From Acidobacteriota bacterium (GTDB lineage Bacteria; Acidobacteriota; Terriglobia; Acidiferrales; UBA7541), in contig JABCZN010000011.1 of assembly GCA_013289665.1 (NCBI GenBank), positions 95,023 through 159,022 on the forward strand: DNA of 64,000 nucleotides, in the 5' to 3' direction. Within the stretch, counting starts at the first letter, position 1. The number at the start of each line of letters is the position of its first letter. The position numbers were made by a program, and so were the translations under genes. This document shows, one piece after another, positions 45,495 to 54,726 of this stretch. A model generated the notes under the pieces. The model ran no database searches and had not been told where the DNA came from. It was given only the letters and a program-made list of their open reading frames with translations.

Positions 45495-46691
45495 TTATTT
45501 CAAAATCTTCGGAACTCTCGTAGCCGGCGGGGTGTTCCTGCTGCGCTCGCCCTTCACTTCCCCATCAATCACCACCATCCCGATGCCCGGCAAATCTCCC
45601 AGGCGGACGCTTTCGAGCAGCGTCTTGCCCGCCGAGTGCTGCGCTCCATCCATAAACACAAAATCCGCCGCGCGCCCCACCTCAATCAATCCGCAATCCA
45701 GGTTTCGCATCCTAGCCGTATTCCCGGTCGCCAAGCAGAAAGCCACTTCCGCAGGAATCTCGCCAATCGAAGAAAGCGCCGCAATCACGCGGATGATTCC
45801 CAAAGGCTGCACGCCTGACCCGGCCGGCGCATCCGTTCCCAGAATCACGCGGTGCAACTGCCTCGATTCTTTCGCCGTGCGCAGCGTAAATAGGGCCGCG
45901 CGCTCATTCCCGTTGTGCACGATTTCCAGCGCCCGCGGCGATTCCTCGCACAGCGAACGGATCTGCGCGTCCGGCAGCGCCGTGTGCCCTCCATTGATGT
46001 GTCCAATCACGTCGGCGTCCGCTGCCAGCACGACATCTTTATCAATCAGGCTTGAGCCCGGAATCGACGGCCCCCCGGTATGAATCGTGCTCTGGATTCC
46101 ATGTTTCCGCGCCCAGGCCACCATCTGCCGCGCCGTTGGCCCGTCTTTCACGCTGCCGAGCCCCACTTCCCCCAGCAAACGAACACCCGCCTCGGCCAGC
46201 GAGCGAAAATCCTCCTCCACCATTCCGTGCTCAATCACCGGCGCGCCCGCCAGGACTTTCACACCACTTGGCCGCAGAGCCGCAAACCCGCGTTGCGCCG
46301 TAATCGCCATCGCCTTTACGCCGACCACATCTTTCGGTCGTCCCGGCATGTGCACTTCGCCGGCCGAGATCATCGTGGTGACGCCGCCGTGCAGGCAACT
46401 GTCAATCCATCCGATCTGGTTCTGCCGCGGTGTCCAGTCGCCCGCAACCGGATGCACGTGGCTGTCAATCAATCCCGGCGCCAGCACGGTGCCATTCGCA
46501 TCAATCACCCGGGTCGCGCCTTCCGTGTCCACATCCTTCTCGCGCCCGATCGCGGCAATCTTTCCGTCCTCGACCACCAGGGTGTCCGCATCCAGAATCG
46601 GCCCCTGCAAATCTCCGCTCAAAAGCACGCCAATGTTCCGGATCACCAGCTTCAGGCCGGCACCGGACTTCGCCGCTTCCTCATGCGCCAT
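45495..46691 (-). CDS. ena: Enamidase-like amidohydrolase
   Basis: A 398-residue amidohydrolase-superfamily enzyme. The metal ligands are in place: His78 and His80 (IDSHVHP), Glu175 (LLGEVGLGS), His204 (TIHTGG), His231 (VIGHINGG), and Asp287 (ILGTDAP). Segments around it (HGGVTTMISAGEVHMPGRPKD, SIPGSS, and the C-terminal SRNTPPA) match what I recall of enamidase from E. barkeri, which hydrolyses 1,4,5,6-tetrahydro-6-oxonicotinate to 2-formylglutarate. ATG 46691 follows AGAGG; the longer upstream frame runs into the GMC gene. It is last in a three-gene minus-strand operon, convergent with the reductase operon. The family match is strong; substrate identity is inferred. Confidence 0.82.
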   Translation of the reverse strand: MAHEEAAKSGAGLKLVIRNIGVLLSGDLQGPILDADTLVVEDGKIAAIGREKDVDTEGATRVIDANGTVLAPGLIDSHVHPVAGDWTPRQNQIGWIDSCLHGGVTTMISAGEVHMPGRPKDVVGVKAMAITAQRGFAALRPSGVKVLAGAPVIEHGMVEEDFRSLAEAGVRLLGEVGLGSVKDGPTARQMVAWARKHGIQSTIHTGGPSIPGSSLIDKDVVLAADADVIGHINGGHTALPDAQIRSLCEESPRALEIVHNGNERAALFTLRTAKESRQLHRVILGTDAPAGSGVQPLGIIRVIAALSSIGEIPAEVAFCLATGNTARMRNLDCGLIEVGRAADFVFMDGAQHSAGKTLLESVRLGDLPGIGMVVIDGEVKGERSRNTPPATRVPKILK

Positions 46692-46741
46692 CTTTGACAC
46701 CTCTCCCCGATTTTCGGAATTACCGCGTCGCCAACCGCAGC

Positions 46742-48439
46742 TCAGAGCTCGCCTTTTTTCATTTGTGAAACCGCGTAGTCGCACGCCCGAGCCGTCAGCG
46801 CCATATACGTCAGCGAAGGATTCACGCAAGAAGACGACGCCATGCAAGCGCCGTCCGTCAGGAACAAGTTTTTCACGTCGTGCGCCTGGTTATGTTTATT
46901 CAGCACCGATGTTTTCGGATCGGCTCCCATGCGCGCGGTTCCCATTTCGTGGATCGTCAGCCCCGGCGGACTATGATGATTGAAGGGGCGAATGTCCACT
47001 GCCCCGGCCACCGCCAGCATTTCCGCCGCCTGGATCATCATGTCGTGCAGCAGCGCCTTCTCGTTATCCCTCCACTCGCAATGAATCTTGAGCACCGGAA
47101 CGCCCCAGGCATCCACTCGCTCTTTATCAATTTCGACAAAGTTGGCGGGATTCGGCAAACACTCTCCGAAGCCGCCGAACGTCATCTTCCAGGGGCCTGG
47201 CTTGCGCAGCGAGCTTTTGAAACTCGCGCCGAACCCGCTCTCGTGAATTCCCCGTTCCCACCCCTCGCGTTCCGCCGCGCCCTGATACGCATACCCCCGC
47301 AGGAAATTTTTCTCCTTGCTCGAAACGTTGCGGAACCTCGGCACATAAACACCGTTCGGCCGCCTCCCGAATTGCACGCGATCCAGGAATCCGGGGATGA
47401 TTCCGTCCGCGCCGCCGCCCATAATATGGTCCATCAGATTTTTCCCCAGCTCGCCGCTGCTGTTGGCCAGTCCGGTGGAAAACTCCGGTGTGGCGGAGTT
47501 GAGAAGAATCCGCGTGGACTCGAGCGCCGACGCGCAAAGGAAAATGATGCGGCCCTGGAATTCCATGGCCTTGTGCGTCTGCCCGTCAATCACCTTTACA
47601 CCGGTCACGCGGCGCGTTTGCGAATCAAAAATCAGGCTGTGCACCACGCTGTACGGCCGCAGCGTCAGACGCCCGGTCTTCTCGGCCACCGGCAGCGTGG
47701 CATTCACGCTGCTGAAATAGGACCGCGTGATGCATCCGCGGTGACACGGGCCGCAATAGTGGCACGCGGCGCGGCCGTTGTGCGTTTGCGTCAGAATCGC
47801 CGCGCGCCCGATCGTCATCACCCGTTCGCGCCCAAACTGCCGCGCCATCGCTTCCTTCACGGCAATCTCCGCGCAGCTCATTTCCATCGGCGGCAGGAAG
47901 TGGCCGTCCGGCAATTGGGGCAACCCCTCGGCCTGGCCCGTAATCCCCGCGAAATCTTCCACGTAGTTGTACCAGGGCTCGATATCGGCGTAGCGAATCG
48001 GCCAGTCGGCGCCAATTCCCTCGCGCACGTTGGCTTCGAAATCCAGATCACTCCAGCGGTAAGATTGTCGCGCCCACATGATGGACTTGCCGCCGACCTG
48101 CCGTCCGCGGATCCAGGCGAACGGCTTGTCCGGATCCGTCGTGTACGGATTTTCGGTATCCTTCACAAAAAACTTGCTGGCCCATTCGTCGCACGCGTAA
48201 CACGTTCGCTGGATCGGCTGATCCTTCAGCGTCTCCTGGCGGTCCGCCATTCCGCGGAATTTCATCTCGGTAATCGGAACGTGCTCCACATAATCCCGGT
48301 CCGGCTCAATCGGTCGGCCTGCTTCGAGGACCAGAACCTTCAGCCCTTTCTCTGTCAGCTCCTTTGCCGCCCAGCCCCCGGTCATTCCCGAACCAATGAT
48401 GATCGCGTCATGCGTCTCGGGCTTCTTCACCGTCATCAT
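46742..48439 (-). CDS. GMC-family oxidoreductase
   Basis: A 565-residue glucose-methanol-choline oxidoreductase. The FAD-binding GxGxxG lies near the N-terminus (IIIGSGMTGGWAAKEL), with VLEAG after it. The C-terminal substrate domain shows LTIHEMGTARMG and VNPSLTYMALTARA. A Cys-rich CHYCGPCHRGC segment lies mid-protein. It is paired with a subunit-3 gene just upstream (4-nt overlap), as in membrane-bound gluconate/sugar-alcohol dehydrogenase complexes. It probably oxidises an alcohol or aldehyde in the periplasm via the Tat-exported partner. Enamidase lies 50 nt downstream, so it may belong to the same pathway. Confidence 0.85.
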   Translation of the reverse strand: MMTVKKPETHDAIIIGSGMTGGWAAKELTEKGLKVLVLEAGRPIEPDRDYVEHVPITEMKFRGMADRQETLKDQPIQRTCYACDEWASKFFVKDTENPYTTDPDKPFAWIRGRQVGGKSIMWARQSYRWSDLDFEANVREGIGADWPIRYADIEPWYNYVEDFAGITGQAEGLPQLPDGHFLPPMEMSCAEIAVKEAMARQFGRERVMTIGRAAILTQTHNGRAACHYCGPCHRGCITRSYFSSVNATLPVAEKTGRLTLRPYSVVHSLIFDSQTRRVTGVKVIDGQTHKAMEFQGRIIFLCASALESTRILLNSATPEFSTGLANSSGELGKNLMDHIMGGGADGIIPGFLDRVQFGRRPNGVYVPRFRNVSSKEKNFLRGYAYQGAAEREGWERGIHESGFGASFKSSLRKPGPWKMTFGGFGECLPNPANFVEIDKERVDAWGVPVLKIHCEWRDNEKALLHDMMIQAAEMLAVAGAVDIRPFNHHSPPGLTIHEMGTARMGADPKTSVLNKHNQAHDVKNLFLTDGACMASSSCVNPSLTYMALTARACDYAVSQMKKGEL

Positions 48440-49029
48440 CGCTTCACCTCGGGCTCCGCTGGCACGCAACCGTGCAGCGCTCCGGGGATGATTTCCACTT
48501 TGAGTTCCCGCTCCTGCCCGATCGGCGACGTGTAATACCCAACCAGCGTGAGCCGCCGCATCTGCTCGAAAAACGGAAGCAGCAGCGTCAACTCCCAGGA
48601 GCGAACCTGCTTGGGCAACTTTTCGTTTCGCGAGACCGCCAGCTCCTCATCGAACGCCTGCACAATCGCGGCTTGCTCTTTGGCCGAAGCGGCGGCAAAG
48701 CCATGACCAAAAAGCGCGTTCGTTTTGCGGTCAGCTTCCGCTAGCCCCTCGAGAAAAATCTTTCTTTCTTCTTCCGTGGCCCACTCGGTCAAAATCAGGT
48801 CGATGAATTCATTCACTTTCGCGGCTTTCGCGCCGGGCGAATCGGTCGCGGGAATCATTACCTCGCTCATCGCCACAACAATTTCATTCTGCGCCGCGGA
48901 CAGCGTGCGCAAGGCGCTGCCCTTATCCGCCGCAAGCTGCGCCCGCAGCGTCGCCGCAAACAGGTCCGACGACAACACGGAAAAAACACTCGCTGCCCCC
49001 ATCAGACGCAGCGCTTCACGACGCTCCAT
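48436..49029 (-). CDS. Gluconate 2-dehydrogenase subunit 3-like protein, Tat signal
   Basis: A 197-residue protein. The N-terminus carries a twin-arginine-like signal (MERREALRLMGAASVFSVL) and the body matches gluconate 2-dehydrogenase subunit 3 (LSAAQNEIVVAMSEVMIPATDSPGAKAAKV, with FIDLIL and WATEEERKIF). Subunit 3 typically carries the GMC flavoprotein to the periplasm as a hitchhiker. GGGAGG lies five bases before ATG 49029. Its stop overlaps the GMC start (ATGATGA). First gene of the operon with GMC and enamidase. Confidence 0.83.
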   Translation of the reverse strand: MERREALRLMGAASVFSVLSSDLFAATLRAQLAADKGSALRTLSAAQNEIVVAMSEVMIPATDSPGAKAAKVNEFIDLILTEWATEEERKIFLEGLAEADRKTNALFGHGFAAASAKEQAAIVQAFDEELAVSRNEKLPKQVRSWELTLLLPFFEQMRRLTLVGYYTSPIGQERELKVEIIPGALHGCVPAEPEVKR

Positions 49030-49266
49030 GATCCCTCCCAAGGTTCGGCCCACAATTGCTCGTTGAAAGTTACGCCTGTATCCAAGCAGCCGCAACCTGC
49101 ATTATCCAACCGCCTATTGTCAAATCGACCCAGCCTCAGCACGGAATACGCAAATGTCAATTTTGTGTGAATACAGCAGGAACAAATTCCGGGAAGACCT
49201 GGAAAATGGGAAACACTAGCGGAGCCAAGGCTTCTAGAAAGGTCTTCGGTCGTGATCTGAATGTAC

Positions 49267-50043
49267 TCAATTATCTTTTGTACGCAGCAGCGCATGCGCG
49301 TAGGCCGGCGCTTTGCCAGCATCTTCATGCTTGCAGTAGGCGTACACGTTCACTCCCCTGTGAAGCCATTCTTCAAAACGCTTGCTCCAAGCCGCCAATT
49401 GCTTTGCAGTGTAGTTTTCACGCCGCAGGCGCACATAAATAAAATCGGCGGTGAGGACTTCCAAAGGCGTTTCCTTCTCCGTCTCGGCTAAACAAAGCGC
49501 CGTTCCGTGCCGGCGAAGGACGGCGTAAGTTTCCTCGGTGTACCACGAAGGGTGACGCGCTTCAAAAGCGAACAGAAAGGCCGGGGGACGAAGGGCGAGA
49601 AAATCTTCCAGCAGCGGCTGATCAAATTTGAAATTGGGTGGAAGCTGCACAAGGACGGGGCCGAGGTGGTCGCCCTCGGCTAACGCGCTGGCCACCTCCA
49701 GGAAACGCTTCAACGTCTCTTCGCAGCCGCGCAGCCTCTTGATGTGGGTGATCTGCTGGTTTGCCTTCAGAGCAAACTTAAATCCTTCAGGAACGCTCTT
49801 CGCCCACTGCAAGAGCAGATTTTCCGTCGGCATGCGATAGAAAGAATGGTTGATCTCGACCGTTTTGAACTGCCCGGCATAATAGCTCAGCATTTCGCGG
49901 TCCGGCAGTTTCTCCGGATAGAAACTCCCCTTCCACTCCTTATAGGAGTATCCGGAAGTGCCGACGCATAGCTGGCCCTTGCGAGAAATCGTAGCCTCCA
50001 CGTTTTGGCATTTAACCACAAGCGCAGCACCCGGAAAAGCCAA
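49267..50043 (-). CDS. DUF72 (YecE-like) protein
   Basis: A DUF72 protein of up to 258 residues with a TIM-barrel-like pattern. Conserved parts: LCVGTSGYSYKEWKGSFYP, FKTVEINHSFYRMP, GFKFALKANQQITH, and VNVYAYCKHEDAGKAPAYA. The function of the family is unknown; members often neighbour DNA-repair genes, as with ligD here (22 nt apart on the same strand). No ATG is present near the N-terminus; TTG 50043 is the earliest start and lacks a ribosome binding site, so the N-terminus is uncertain by about 15-20 residues. Confidence 0.8.
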   Translation of the reverse strand: MAFPGAALVVKCQNVEATISRKGQLCVGTSGYSYKEWKGSFYPEKLPDREMLSYYAGQFKTVEINHSFYRMPTENLLLQWAKSVPEGFKFALKANQQITHIKRLRGCEETLKRFLEVASALAEGDHLGPVLVQLPPNFKFDQPLLEDFLALRPPAFLFAFEARHPSWYTEETYAVLRRHGTALCLAETEKETPLEVLTADFIYVRLRRENYTAKQLAAWSKRFEEWLHRGVNVYAYCKHEDAGKAPAYAHALLRTKDN

Positions 50044-50065
50044 GAGTGGGGCCCGCCGCGAAGGA

Positions 50066-52795
50066 TCAGGGCGTTGTTTTCGTTCTTGGCGGTATGCGGT
50101 TGCTTAAGGCTTCGATGGCTTGTTCCAGTCTCTGGCGTCGCTTCCAGAAATCGGCCCAGAGATCGCCCTTCTCCTTCATGCGCGCAAAAATCGTCGTTAT
50201 GTTCAATGTCTCCGGGCGCAAGCTGGGACGCAATTCGCGAGGCGACAGGGGAGCGGAAACCGGCGCTTCGGGGAATGCCCGCACGGAATATGCGGCGGCC
50301 AGCGGACGCCCGTGAGCATTTTGCTGCACGTCGATCAACACCCGGCCTGTCGGGCGCTTGGCAACGATGCGCTCGTGGGTGACCAGATTTGAATGCTCAG
50401 TAGTCACCATCCGCGCGATGATCTCACCGAAGGTGCGGAGCTGCTCGTAGGTGTAGACAGGCTCGACAGGTATATAGATGTGGATTCCCGTAGCGCCCGA
50501 AGTCTTCAGGAAGCTTGCCAGCTGCAGTTCTTCCAGCTTTTCATGGAGCGCTCGAGCGATGGTGACGACGACAGAAAATTCCGTGCCATCCGATGGATCC
50601 AAATCGAAGAAGAAGTAGTCGGGATGCTCAATGTCGGCGAGGTGATTGGACCACGGGTTATGGTCGATGCAACCAAGGCCAGTCAAAAAGAGAAGAGAAG
50701 CGCGATCGCTGGCGGTCGCGTAATGAATGATCTCACCGCGATGCTCGGAATCCACCGGAACCGTCTTGAACCACTCCGGCAAACCTTCGCGCACGTCCTT
50801 CTGAAAAAAAGCCTGTCCCCTGATTCCGTCGGGGTAGCGCCGCAAAACCAAAGCCCGGTCGCGGAGAAAAGGCAAGATGAAATCCGCCATGCGATAGTAA
50901 TACGCGAGGAGGTTACGCTTGGTGTGGCCTGACTCTGGAAAATAGATTTTATTCAGATTGCTCAGCCGCAGCCGTTTGCCGTCCAGCTCGATGGTGACGG
51001 TTTCCAAGCGTCCCTTGAACAACTCGTTTTCGACCTCGGCTTTTGTGTTGAGCACGCGGCCGACAATCTCGGGCGCACGAACTACGGCCGGGGCCGCGGG
51101 TGCGGGAGCCGCAACTTCGTTTTCCCATTGGCAATCTGAGGGGCGCGCGTCCTGGCGGAGTGCGAGGAAAACAGGGTGACGCAGAACGTGCTCCTGCGTC
51201 CATCCGCTGAATTTGACACGTGCTACCAGAGCGGGAGAGACCCAAGATGGCTTTTCATTGGTTTCGGGCACGGCGTCGAACGGAGAAGCGGGAGCAGATA
51301 GTTCCTTCAGCTTGCTGCTCAATTCCGCAAGTTTTTTCGCGTCGAATCCGCTTCCCACGTGTCCGATGAATCGAAGTTTTTTGCCTTGGTACAAGCCCAG
51401 CAGGAGTGAGCCAAACGGAAGAGCGGATGTACGAGCCTCAGTCCAGCCTCCGACTACCGCGTCAACCGTTTTGGTAATCTTCAGCTTCACCCAGTACGGG
51501 CTTCGATCAGAAACGTACGGGCTGTCGGCGCGCTTCGCGACGATCCCTTCCAGACCATTTTGTTCCGCCAGCGCGAACAACTCTTTCCCGTGTTCCAACT
51601 GATGGTCCGCATAGCGAAATCGCTCGGATGTATAAAGCATACGTTGCAGGAGCTGCTTGCGCTCGAGAACCGCGGCCCCGCGAAGGTCGTATCCGTCGCA
51701 GTGGAGAAGATCGAAAGCGAAGTAAACAACACGCATTTGCGTGACAAGGCTCTCGCTTGGCGCTCGCACGTGCATGCGTTCCTGCAATCGTTCGAAGCTG
51801 CTGTGACCTTGGGCATCCAGGGCCACGATCTCTCCGTCAAGAATTGCCTGGCGAGCGGCCAAGGCATCGGGAAGAGAGGCCAGCTCGGGATAGCGTTTGG
51901 TGATGTCAATACTATTACGCGAACGCAGCGCCAGGGCGCCATTCTCGATTCGAGCTAGCGCGCGCACGCCGTCCCATTTGATCTCAAAGAGCCAGTTGGG
52001 ATCGGAAAAGGGCTGGTCGGCAAGCGTCGCGAGCATGGGTTCCACGCGAGGGGGCATTGCGGCCCTGCGAGCGCCCTGCAACTCCGCCGGTTGAATCGGG
52101 ATTGGCCGGCGTTTAGGAGGCAGCTCCTCCTTAATCTCTTCCAGCGTACGTCCCGTAAGGGCGGAACCGTCGTGCTCGTCGATGTTCCAGGAGGAATCTT
52201 CGGCCGCGTCCTTGTGCTTGATCATCAACCATTCGTTGCCTTTTTCGCTTTGTTTCAGTCTCACCAAAACAAAGCTGCCCCGCAATTTCTCCCCGTTTAA
52301 ACTAAACTTGATTTCTCCCTTTTCCAATTGCTTCAGCGCGGCGAGATTGCCTTCGACATGAAAAGTCCCGCGGTCCCAAACCATTACCGTTCCCGCCCCA
52401 TAGTTGCCTTCGGGAATTTTCCCTTCGAAGTTGGCGTAGTCCAGCGGATGATCTTCCGTCTGCACCGCCAGCCGCTTGTCGGCGTGGCTCTGAGAAGGTC
52501 CCTTGGGCACGGCCCACGATTTCAGAGTCCCGTCGACCGCCAGCCGGAAATCGTAGTGCAGCCGTGTCGCGCGGTGCTTCTGAACCACGAAGGTGTCGCC
52601 GTGCTCGGCCCCGGGACGAACTTCCAACTGCGGCAGTTTCGGCTTTGGCAGGCGCGTGCGCGTGCCTGCCGTAGCAGGTTTAACGGCTGGGGAAAGCCGG
52701 TCCTGAACCTTACCGGCGGCGGGTTGAGATTCGCCCGAAGGCTCAGGAGTGCGGTCGAAGCGGCGCTTCCGCCGATATTCTTCGAGTTTAGCCAT
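50066..52795 (-). CDS. ligD: DNA ligase D (PE-LIG-POL)
   Basis: A 909-residue multifunctional NHEJ ligase in the Pseudomonas domain order. The phosphoesterase domain (about 55-215) has RLHYDFRL (His80, Asp82). The ATP-dependent ligase domain (about 250-540) has the adenylated Lys273 in FEIKWDGVR. The primase/polymerase domain (about 610-880) has the DLDP metal-binding motif in FFFDLDPSDG. LigD processes and seals double-strand breaks held by Ku. It is divergent from ku across about 150 bases, so the pair probably shares a control region. DUF72 follows on the same strand. Confidence 0.95.
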   Translation of the reverse strand: MAKLEEYRRKRRFDRTPEPSGESQPAAGKVQDRLSPAVKPATAGTRTRLPKPKLPQLEVRPGAEHGDTFVVQKHRATRLHYDFRLAVDGTLKSWAVPKGPSQSHADKRLAVQTEDHPLDYANFEGKIPEGNYGAGTVMVWDRGTFHVEGNLAALKQLEKGEIKFSLNGEKLRGSFVLVRLKQSEKGNEWLMIKHKDAAEDSSWNIDEHDGSALTGRTLEEIKEELPPKRRPIPIQPAELQGARRAAMPPRVEPMLATLADQPFSDPNWLFEIKWDGVRALARIENGALALRSRNSIDITKRYPELASLPDALAARQAILDGEIVALDAQGHSSFERLQERMHVRAPSESLVTQMRVVYFAFDLLHCDGYDLRGAAVLERKQLLQRMLYTSERFRYADHQLEHGKELFALAEQNGLEGIVAKRADSPYVSDRSPYWVKLKITKTVDAVVGGWTEARTSALPFGSLLLGLYQGKKLRFIGHVGSGFDAKKLAELSSKLKELSAPASPFDAVPETNEKPSWVSPALVARVKFSGWTQEHVLRHPVFLALRQDARPSDCQWENEVAAPAPAAPAVVRAPEIVGRVLNTKAEVENELFKGRLETVTIELDGKRLRLSNLNKIYFPESGHTKRNLLAYYYRMADFILPFLRDRALVLRRYPDGIRGQAFFQKDVREGLPEWFKTVPVDSEHRGEIIHYATASDRASLLFLTGLGCIDHNPWSNHLADIEHPDYFFFDLDPSDGTEFSVVVTIARALHEKLEELQLASFLKTSGATGIHIYIPVEPVYTYEQLRTFGEIIARMVTTEHSNLVTHERIVAKRPTGRVLIDVQQNAHGRPLAAAYSVRAFPEAPVSAPLSPRELRPSLRPETLNITTIFARMKEKGDLWADFWKRRQRLEQAIEALSNRIPPRTKTTP

Positions 52796-52946
52796 GGCCG
52801 CATTCTACCCCAGACGTTCCTTGAGCTGGCGGGCTTGCCTTTTTGGGGCTTTTGGCCGGGATTTCGTCTTGCTTCTTCCCTGGAGGGCGTCTAACCTAAC
52901 AAGACTTGGGGCACAATCCCTAGTCTCTTGGCGAAGGAGAGCTCAC

Positions 52947-53840
52947 ATGGCCACGACTGTCTGGAAAGGCCATCTCACATTTGGCTTGATTTCGATGCCA
53001 GTGCGGATGTTTGCTGCCGCCCGCGGTGAACGAATCAGTTTCAACCAGCTGCACAAGGAATGCCATTCGCGGCTCAAGCAACCGCTGTTTTGCCCGGTCT
53101 GCAACCGGAACGTGGAGCGCTCCGAGATAGTAAAGGGTTATGAATACGAAAAGGATCAATACGTGCTCTTCAGCGAAGAAGAGCTCGACAAAATCGAGCC
53201 TGCCTCCGCCCGCGTTATGGAAATTCTGGAGTTTGTGAAGCTGAGCGAGATGGATCCACTTTACTTCGATTCGTCGTATTACATCAGCCCTGAAGACGCG
53301 GGTGTCAAAGCCTACCATCTGCTTATGAAGGCCATGGAAGAGTCCGGTTACGGAGCCATCGCCAAGCTCACCATGCACCAGCGGGAGCACATCGTGATTG
53401 TGCGGCCCGGCACAAGAGGAATGACGCTGCACACGATGTTCTATTCGAATGAGATTCGCGCCGCGGAGTCTGTTCCGACCGACAAGATCGAAATAAAGGA
53501 CCAGGAAAAGAAGCTCGCGCAACTACTGATCGAAAGCCTTGCCGCCCCTTTCGAGCCGCAGAAATACCGGGACGAATATCAGGAGAATTTGCGCGCGATG
53601 ATCTCCGCCAAGCTCCAGGGCCAGCAAGTCACCGAAGTCGCCCAGCCGCATCTGGCCCCGGTCATTGATTTGATGGAAGCTCTCAAGAAGAGCCTTGCGG
53701 AGAAGAAAGCTCCGGCTGCGGTGGCCGCCGAGACCTCGGCGGAAGCGGTGCCCGTGCCTGCAGGCAAAAAGCCTCCTTCTCGCGCGGTGCAGCCTATCTC
53801 GGTTCAGCAAAAGAGGGCAGGAAAGAAAGTGGCCGGCTAG
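52947..53840 (+). CDS. ku: Non-homologous end joining protein Ku
   Basis: A 297-residue bacterial Ku with the core beta-barrel/bridge (VWKGHLTFGLISMPVRMF, CPVCNRNVERSEIVKGYEYEK, SYYISPEDAG, LTMHQREHIVIVRP). The C-terminus is Ala/Lys/Pro-rich with basic residues (QQKRAGKKVAG), which recruits LigD and supports DNA threading. Ku dimers ring broken DNA ends. AGGAG lies eight bases before ATG 52947. A MerR-TPR gene starts 7 nt after the stop. Confidence 0.95.
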   Translation: MATTVWKGHLTFGLISMPVRMFAAARGERISFNQLHKECHSRLKQPLFCPVCNRNVERSEIVKGYEYEKDQYVLFSEEELDKIEPASARVMEILEFVKLSEMDPLYFDSSYYISPEDAGVKAYHLLMKAMEESGYGAIAKLTMHQREHIVIVRPGTRGMTLHTMFYSNEIRAAESVPTDKIEIKDQEKKLAQLLIESLAAPFEPQKYRDEYQENLRAMISAKLQGQQVTEVAQPHLAPVIDLMEALKKSLAEKKAPAAVAAETSAEAVPVPAGKKPPSRAVQPISVQQKRAGKKVAG

Positions 53841-53847
53841 TTCCTCA

Positions 53848-54726
53848 ATGGGTGCGACCGATCGATTCAGCCAGGAAAACGTCCAGCGCATCCTTGGTCT
53901 GACCGCGAAGCAGTTGGACTACTGGGACCGTTTGCGCCTTGTCTCTCCCCGAAAAGAAGAAGAAACCCGCTACTACGATTTCCGTGACCTGATTGGCCTG
54001 CGCACAGTAAAACAATTGGTTGACGAAGGAGTGCCCGCGAATCGCTTGCGACGAGCGCTGGCCGCGCTTCGGGAGAAGCTCGTTCAGGTCCAAGCGCCGC
54101 TTACGGAGCTTCGCATACTTTCTGACGGAAAAGATGTCCTCGTGGAACGCCACGGGACCCGGCTGGAACCCCTGTCTGGCCAGTTTGTCTTGAATTTCGA
54201 AACGCGTGACCTCGATGAAAAAGTTCGCGTGATCGCCGAACGTAACGCCGACGAATGGCTGGCCCGAGCGCTGGAATACGAAGCCGACAAAAAAACAAGA
54301 ACCGAAGCGATGGATGCGTATGATCGTGCGTTGCGCGTTGATCCCGCAAAGATCGACGCGCTGCTCAATTGCGGAACCCTGCACTACGAGGATGGAAACT
54401 TCGAAAAGGCCGCTGAATATTTCGGCCGTGCCATTTCCGCCCAGCCCGACAGCGCTCTGGCGCACTTTAATCTGGGAAGCGTACTGGAGGAAAAGGGGGA
54501 TGTCGACACGGCGCGCAAATACCTCCGCCAAGCCGTTCGGCTCGATCCAGGCTTTCCCGATGCACAGTACAATCTTGCCTACGTCTGCGAAAAACTGGGA
54601 GCATTTGCCGAAGCGCGGGAGCACTGGCAAGCATACCTGAAACTAGACCCTGTGGGTCCTTGGAGCAACTACGCCCAGCAGAGGCTTACTTCTTCCGCGC
54701 AAGCAAAATCGGCCGGCAACAAGTGA
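53848..54726 (+). CDS. MerR-type HTH and TPR fusion protein, downstream of ku
   Basis: A 292-residue protein. Residues about 5-75 form a MerR-like winged helix (FSQENVQRILGLTAKQLDYW, RYYDFRDLIGLRTVKQLVDEG), then a linker, then TPR repeats (about 145-275: RTEAMDAYDRALRVDPAK, NFEKAAEYFGRAISAQPDS, AHFNLGSVLEEKGDVDTA). It begins only 7 nt after ku, so it is almost certainly co-transcribed. It may regulate the NHEJ genes or sense damage through its TPR part; this is inference from context. Cys residues for metal sensing, seen in classical MerR, are absent. Confidence 0.8.
   Translation: MGATDRFSQENVQRILGLTAKQLDYWDRLRLVSPRKEEETRYYDFRDLIGLRTVKQLVDEGVPANRLRRALAALREKLVQVQAPLTELRILSDGKDVLVERHGTRLEPLSGQFVLNFETRDLDEKVRVIAERNADEWLARALEYEADKKTRTEAMDAYDRALRVDPAKIDALLNCGTLHYEDGNFEKAAEYFGRAISAQPDSALAHFNLGSVLEEKGDVDTARKYLRQAVRLDPGFPDAQYNLAYVCEKLGAFAEAREHWQAYLKLDPVGPWSNYAQQRLTSSAQAKSAGNK

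Noticed and set aside
46880..48535. Long plus-strand frame antisense to the GMC gene
   Set aside because: A shadow of the GMC coding sequence in GC-rich DNA; no start signal or domain.
49080..49200. Two TTGACA boxes upstream of the subunit 3 gene
   Set aside because: No acceptable -10 at 16-18 bp from either; not called as promoter.
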